64,000 nt of DNA from Deltaproteobacteria bacterium (GTDB lineage Bacteria > Myxococcota_A > Polyangia > JAAYKL01). Location of the stretch: assembly GCA_016936575.1 (NCBI GenBank), contig JAFGXQ010000176.1:1-64000 (forward strand), in the 5' to 3' direction. Each line of letters starts with the position of its first letter. Within the stretch, counting starts at the first letter, position 1. Below, piece after piece: positions 60,080-64,000 of the stretch. Made by a program: the position numbers and the translations under genes. The notes under the pieces are model-generated. The model was not told where the DNA came from, searched no databases, and was given only the letters and a program-made list of their open reading frames with translations.

Positions 60080-62689
60080 ATGGGTAGAAGCTGGAATACG
60101 AAATACACGATGAATGTTGGATTGTTGCTTGGATTTATGTTGGCTGTGATGCTGGCTGGCCCGTCGTCATTGAACGCGTCGCCGCAGCGGGGTCGAAATG
60201 CCTCTCCGACTGCAACCAAGCCCGTCACTGCGAAACCGGGGGCCAGACGCCCCGCTGCTGCTGCGAGAACAGCCGCAGCTGTAAAAAATAATGCCGCGAA
60301 AGCGAGCGCGGCGCCGCCAGAGAAGAAGACTGAGCCGGAGAACGAACCGTCGGCTTGGGATGAAGTGAAGGAAGCGCAGAACATGGATTTGAGTATCGAG
60401 TACAAGAAGCCTCGGCGCGGTGCTCGTTTCGCTTTTAATCTGGTTGATGCGGATTTGATTGAGCTCATCAAAATAATCGGAAATATTACCGGCAAAAGTT
60501 TCATCATCGGTGGCACGGTTCCCAAAATTAAGGCAACGATTTACGCACCGACAAAAATAACTGCCGATGAAGCGTATCAGACCTTTTTGAGCGTTCTTCA
60601 GGTCAACGGATTAACTGTGATGCCTTCGGGGCGGTATTTGAAAATTGTTCCCAACAAGAATGCAATCGCCAATACCACACCGATTACGCGAAATGTACCC
60701 AACCGGGATCAGATTGTTACCCGGTTGCAGCCGCTTACCTATGTGTCTGCGGACGAGTTGTCGGGATTGCTCACAAAGTTTAAATCTCCGGAGGGAGATA
60801 TTACAGTTTACTCTCCCACCAACACGTTGATTATTACCGATTACGGCAGTTCAATACGTAGGCTGATTCGGTTAATTGATCTGCTTGATGTAGCCGGAAC
60901 ACGGGAACAGATTTGGGTGGAGCCCGTAAATTACGCATCCGCAGAGGAATTGGCGGCGCGCATTCAGGAAATTTTTGAAGTGGATGCCAACGGAGGCGCG
61001 AGAAAGGCCGCTCCCAAGAAGAAAGGAAAAGGCGCGGATGTTACGCCAGAAGTGGCGATGGGGGATGGCGCCGGCGCCGGCGCGGTGAACTACTCAAAAG
61101 TGATTGCGGATGAACGAACAAATTCGTTGATTATTGTTGCCTCGGAGGCGGGGTATCTTCGTATTCTTGAGTTGGTTAAAGTATTGGATGTTCCAGTGGC
61201 GGGAGAGGGTACGCTGCACGTGATTCGACTGCAGCACGCCAACGCTGAAGAACTGGCGAAAACGCTGAACAGCCTTGCCAAGGCGGCAAATCGCGCATCG
61301 GGGGCAAAAGGAAAAAACGCGGCGGCACCAACAGAGCTGTTTGAAGGAGATTTGAATATCTCTGCGGACAAAGCAACCAATTCGTTGGTGGTGGTTTCTT
61401 CATTGCGTGACTACATGAGTCTGAAGGCGGTAATTGATGAGTTGGATTCGATGCAGCGTCAGGTTTTTGTTGAGGCGGTGATTATGGAAGTGAGCCTGGA
61501 CAAAACCCGAGAAGTCGGTTTGGGGGTTCACGGCGGCGGTATGCTGGGCGACGGTGATAACGAATCGCTGTTGTACGGCGTGAGTCAGCCGCCGGGGGGA
61601 CCCACCAGTCTCGGGTTGGATCCGTCTTCGCTTACCGGTCTGGCGGCGGGGGTGCGAGGCCCGGATATTCCCGGTTCGGAAGATTTGATTGGAGTGTCTG
61701 TTCCGGCGTTTGGTGTGGCGTTGCAGGCGCTGCAGCAGAATACTGATGTGAACGTATTGTCAACTCCGCATATTCTGGCAACCGACAACGCGGAAGCATC
61801 CATCACGGTGGGAGAAAATGTTCCGGTTCTTCAAGGGGTGAACTCCGGCGCCGCCATGCTGGGGTTGCTCGGTTCTTCCGGAACGAATACCGGCAGCGCG
61901 GCAAGTCTGTTGAATTCAGGCTCGTTGAGTAGACTGACCAGCTCGTACAGTCGTCAGGATGTGGGAATCACACTGACCATTACACCACATATTAATGATG
62001 ACAATCAGGTTCGTCTGGAAGTGGACCTGGAGATCAGCGAAGTGAAATCCATTGACCCTACCTCGGGACCGACCATTTCCAAACAGAATGCGAAAACCAC
62101 ATCGGTGGTGTCGGATCAGCAAACATTTGTGCTGGGCGGATTGATTACCGACAATCAGGTGGAAACAACCAACAAGGTTCCTGTGCTGGGCGATATTCCT
62201 GTGCTCGGTGTTTTGTTTCGCCATAAAGCGAGCATTACCAAAAAGCGGAACCTTCTGATTTTTCTGACGCCGTACATCGTACGTTCACCCGAAGATTTCA
62301 GAGAAATTTTTCAACGCAAGATGGCCGAACGCCGTGAGTTTATCGAAAGATATACCGCGTTTGAGTATCATCGGTACGACCCGCATCTGGATTGGTCCAG
62401 AACCAAAGGCGCTTTGTCCGTAATTAATGAAGTAATTGGTGAGGCACAAACAGATTCTGAGCTGCGTAAACAATCCGAGCAGGTGGATGTGGATACCCAT
62501 GAACCGAAAAAGCCGCTTCAACTATCAAAACTCGGCGACAAAGAGATTGAAGGAGAAGCGGGGGAAGAAGAAGACGGAGAAGAAACCATTGAAGAACCCG
62601 GAAAATCAGCTGTCGAGGCGCAGTCTCTGGGGGGGGTGGCAGGAGAAGAACCCGTCGTTATCACCAACACCGGAGGCGACAGTGAGTAG
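60080..62689 (+). CDS. gspD: Type II secretion system secretin GspD
   Basis: 869 aa from ATG 60080. Signal peptide ending SSLNAS, Ala/Lys/Pro-rich linker, then N0 (FNLVDADLIELIKIIGNITGKSF), N1-N3 repeats (about 200-470), and the secretin channel (VFVEAVIMEVSLDK; VPVLGDIPVLGVLFRHK; NLLIFLTPYIV). A long acidic C-terminal tail follows. GGAG is 9 nt before this ATG. An alternative ATG 59903 with AGGTGA upstream would put a basic 69-residue piece before the signal segment. It overlaps gspE by 8 bp. GspC and others are not in the window. Confidence 0.92.
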   Translation: MGRSWNTKYTMNVGLLLGFMLAVMLAGPSSLNASPQRGRNASPTATKPVTAKPGARRPAAAARTAAAVKNNAAKASAAPPEKKTEPENEPSAWDEVKEAQNMDLSIEYKKPRRGARFAFNLVDADLIELIKIIGNITGKSFIIGGTVPKIKATIYAPTKITADEAYQTFLSVLQVNGLTVMPSGRYLKIVPNKNAIANTTPITRNVPNRDQIVTRLQPLTYVSADELSGLLTKFKSPEGDITVYSPTNTLIITDYGSSIRRLIRLIDLLDVAGTREQIWVEPVNYASAEELAARIQEIFEVDANGGARKAAPKKKGKGADVTPEVAMGDGAGAGAVNYSKVIADERTNSLIIVASEAGYLRILELVKVLDVPVAGEGTLHVIRLQHANAEELAKTLNSLAKAANRASGAKGKNAAAPTELFEGDLNISADKATNSLVVVSSLRDYMSLKAVIDELDSMQRQVFVEAVIMEVSLDKTREVGLGVHGGGMLGDGDNESLLYGVSQPPGGPTSLGLDPSSLTGLAAGVRGPDIPGSEDLIGVSVPAFGVALQALQQNTDVNVLSTPHILATDNAEASITVGENVPVLQGVNSGAAMLGLLGSSGTNTGSAASLLNSGSLSRLTSSYSRQDVGITLTITPHINDDNQVRLEVDLEISEVKSIDPTSGPTISKQNAKTTSVVSDQQTFVLGGLITDNQVETTNKVPVLGDIPVLGVLFRHKASITKKRNLLIFLTPYIVRSPEDFREIFQRKMAERREFIERYTAFEYHRYDPHLDWSRTKGALSVINEVIGEAQTDSELRKQSEQVDVDTHEPKKPLQLSKLGDKEIEGEAGEEEDGEETIEEPGKSAVEAQSLGGVAGEEPVVITNTGGDSE

Positions 62690-64000
62690 CCCCAGGGACA
62701 GTTTTATCGGAGATATTCTGGTGTCAGCCGGATTGCTCGATAGTGAGCAATTAAATGAAGCGTTGGTGGTGTTGTCCACCAAGGGGGGGACATTGGTAGA
62801 GTATGTGGTGGGCGACAGTCTGCTGACGGAAGTGCAAGTGGGCAGAGCCGTTGCCGATCATATGGGGATTCCATTTTTGGAGACCATTAAAACCGACGAA
62901 GTAGCTCCCCACCTGATAGAGCATTTGCCGATTGTATTTGCGAAAAATAATTGTGTGTTGCCTTTGAGTGAGACCGCTGCCGGCGTTCGTGTGGCCTGCA
63001 AAGATCCGTTTGACTTGGGGGCGCTTGATGCAGTGCAGGCAATTTTGGGCGCGCCGGTGGAAGCGGTGGTGGCACCGGGCGGGGTCATTGTTGAAACTAT
63101 CAACGCCGTATACGAGCGTTCGGGAAAAGATGAAGACCTGGAGGGAGAAGGCGCGGCAGAGGAAGAGGAGCTGACAGACCTCATTGATGCCGAAGATGAG
63201 GCGCCCATTATCCGTTGGGTGAATAATTTATTTTTTGAAGCTGTTCGGCGGCGGGCCAGTGATATTCATATTGAGCCTCTTGAAAAAGAAGTGGGCGTTC
63301 GGTATCGGGTGGACGGCGTTCTACAGAACGCGAAGAATGTGAAGAAAGCTTTTCTTCCGTCAATTATTTCCCGTGTGAAAATTCTGGCGAAATTGAATAT
63401 CGCCGAAAAAAGATTGCCGCAGGATGGGCGCATCGCATTGAAAATTGCGGGTAAGCCGATTGATGTGCGCGTTAGTACGGTTCCCACCAGTCAGGGAGAA
63501 CGCGTGGTGATGCGACTTCTCGATAAACAGGCGGTACTTCACGATATTACAGACCTGGGATTCTGGAAAGATCACTACACACTTTTCCATTCTCTGATTC
63601 GCAGACCTCATGGCATTATTCTGGTAACCGGGCCTACCGGTTCCGGTAAAACCACCACGTTGTACGCCGGGTTGTCGCAAATCAATACGCCCGATAAGAA
63701 CATCCTCACCGTTGAGGACCCGGTGGAGTACGATATTGAAGGTATCGGGCAGGTTCATGTGAATCCCAAAATTGATTTGACATTTGCCAGTGGACTGAGG
63801 GCATTCCTGCGACAGGATCCCGATGTGATCATGGTCGGTGAGATTCGCGACAGGGAAACCGCTGAAATCGCGGTGCAGTCGTCGTTGACGGGACACCTGG
63901 TACTTTCCACAATTCATACCAACGATGCCGCCGGTGCGTTGACCCGGTTGGTTGAGATGGATATTGAACCGTTTCTGGTTGCATCCTCTATGATCGGCAT
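62682..64000 (+). CDS. gspE: Type II secretion ATPase GspE (truncated by window edge)
   Basis: About 439 codons from GTG 62682, continuing past the right edge. GGAGG lies 5 nt before the GTG, which overlaps the end of gspD. An N-terminal GspE_N/MshEN-type domain (about 5-150) is followed by the ATPase: RASDIHIEPLEKEVGVRYRV (about 188-207), Walker A GPTGSGKTTTLYAGL, the Asp box near LTVEDPVE, Walker B LRQDPDVIMVGEIRD and the His box GHLVLSTIHTND. The ATPase drives pseudopilus assembly. The right end has no stop, so it is partial. Confidence 0.95.
   Translation, partial: MSSPRDSFIGDILVSAGLLDSEQLNEALVVLSTKGGTLVEYVVGDSLLTEVQVGRAVADHMGIPFLETIKTDEVAPHLIEHLPIVFAKNNCVLPLSETAAGVRVACKDPFDLGALDAVQAILGAPVEAVVAPGGVIVETINAVYERSGKDEDLEGEGAAEEEELTDLIDAEDEAPIIRWVNNLFFEAVRRRASDIHIEPLEKEVGVRYRVDGVLQNAKNVKKAFLPSIISRVKILAKLNIAEKRLPQDGRIALKIAGKPIDVRVSTVPTSQGERVVMRLLDKQAVLHDITDLGFWKDHYTLFHSLIRRPHGIILVTGPTGSGKTTTLYAGLSQINTPDKNILTVEDPVEYDIEGIGQVHVNPKIDLTFASGLRAFLRQDPDVIMVGEIRDRETAEIAVQSSLTGHLVLSTIHTNDAAGALTRLVEMDIEPFLVASSMIG

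Overview
The window is bacterial chromosome with about 50% GC, dense genes and short operons. Several traits point to a deltaproteobacterial or Myxococcota-like (possibly Bradymonadales-type) organism. These are secreted lipoproteins with very long Asp/Thr/Ser/Ala linkers, an OmpA-family protein with thrombospondin type-3 repeats, the Cys-rich motif 'DGxDNxGxGxxDCxDxxC', a Ser/Thr kinase fused to GYF_2-like and DUF4388-like domains, a zinc-ribbon protein with repeated KT[MV]xG motifs, and an infC gene that appears to start at AUC. This placement is inference; no rRNA is present to confirm it.

Layout. 1-8191: the leader-proximal repeat of a CRISPR array that runs off the left edge, its leader, and a complete minus-strand type I-C operon (cas3-cas5c-cas8c-cas7c-cas4-cas1-cas2), preceded by a WYL-domain regulator and a possible 75-aa ORF. 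9515-10025: a non-coding stretch with an unusual array of ATATTGG heptamers spaced almost exactly 21 bp apart, followed by an unrecognised 252-aa protein gene. 11119-13280: queuosine genes tgt and queA. 13308-22312: envelope and regulatory genes, including a lipoprotein with a degenerate phosphoesterase fold, a methyltransferase, an ECF sigma/FecR-like/TPR operon, an Asp-rich lipoprotein and a start-less ORF remnant. 22418-26944: hppA (K+-dependent type), pth, rplY, prs and tRNA-Gln. 27191-38184: a GILT/DsbA-like lipoprotein, the Ser/Thr kinase, a tRNA nucleotidyltransferase/poly(A) polymerase, a 748-aa Asp/Thr-rich lipoprotein, a PHP phosphatase, a frameshifted ppnN and a GYF_2-like membrane protein. 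38461-46891: mazG, an orphan acyl carrier protein, then an envelope cluster (DUF4398-like lipoprotein, TSP3-OmpA lipoprotein, two paralogous outer-membrane barrel proteins) and an acyl-CoA synthetase. 47004-55101: tRNA-Val, the translation operon thrS-infC-rpmI-rplT-pheS-pheT-ihfA-merR, and tRNA-Pro. 55169-58289: surE, a PopT/DUF368 polyprenyl-phosphate transporter, a LysM-M23 lipoprotein and apt. 58300-59619: a DUF1624 membrane protein on the minus strand. 59903-64000: gspD and the 5' part of gspE of a type II secretion system.

How the parts work together. The Cas set is complete for adaptation (Cas4-1-2), crRNA processing (Cas5c), Cascade (Cas5c-8c-7c) and destruction (Cas3), and a WYL regulator lies directly upstream in the same orientation. 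The heptamer array sits 5' of that regulator and is the most unexplained element in the window. The translation genes form one long operon with attenuator-like hairpins before and after infC. Many envelope proteins (OmpA, barrels, lipoproteins, M23, PopT, secretin) suggest a complex Gram-negative cell surface.
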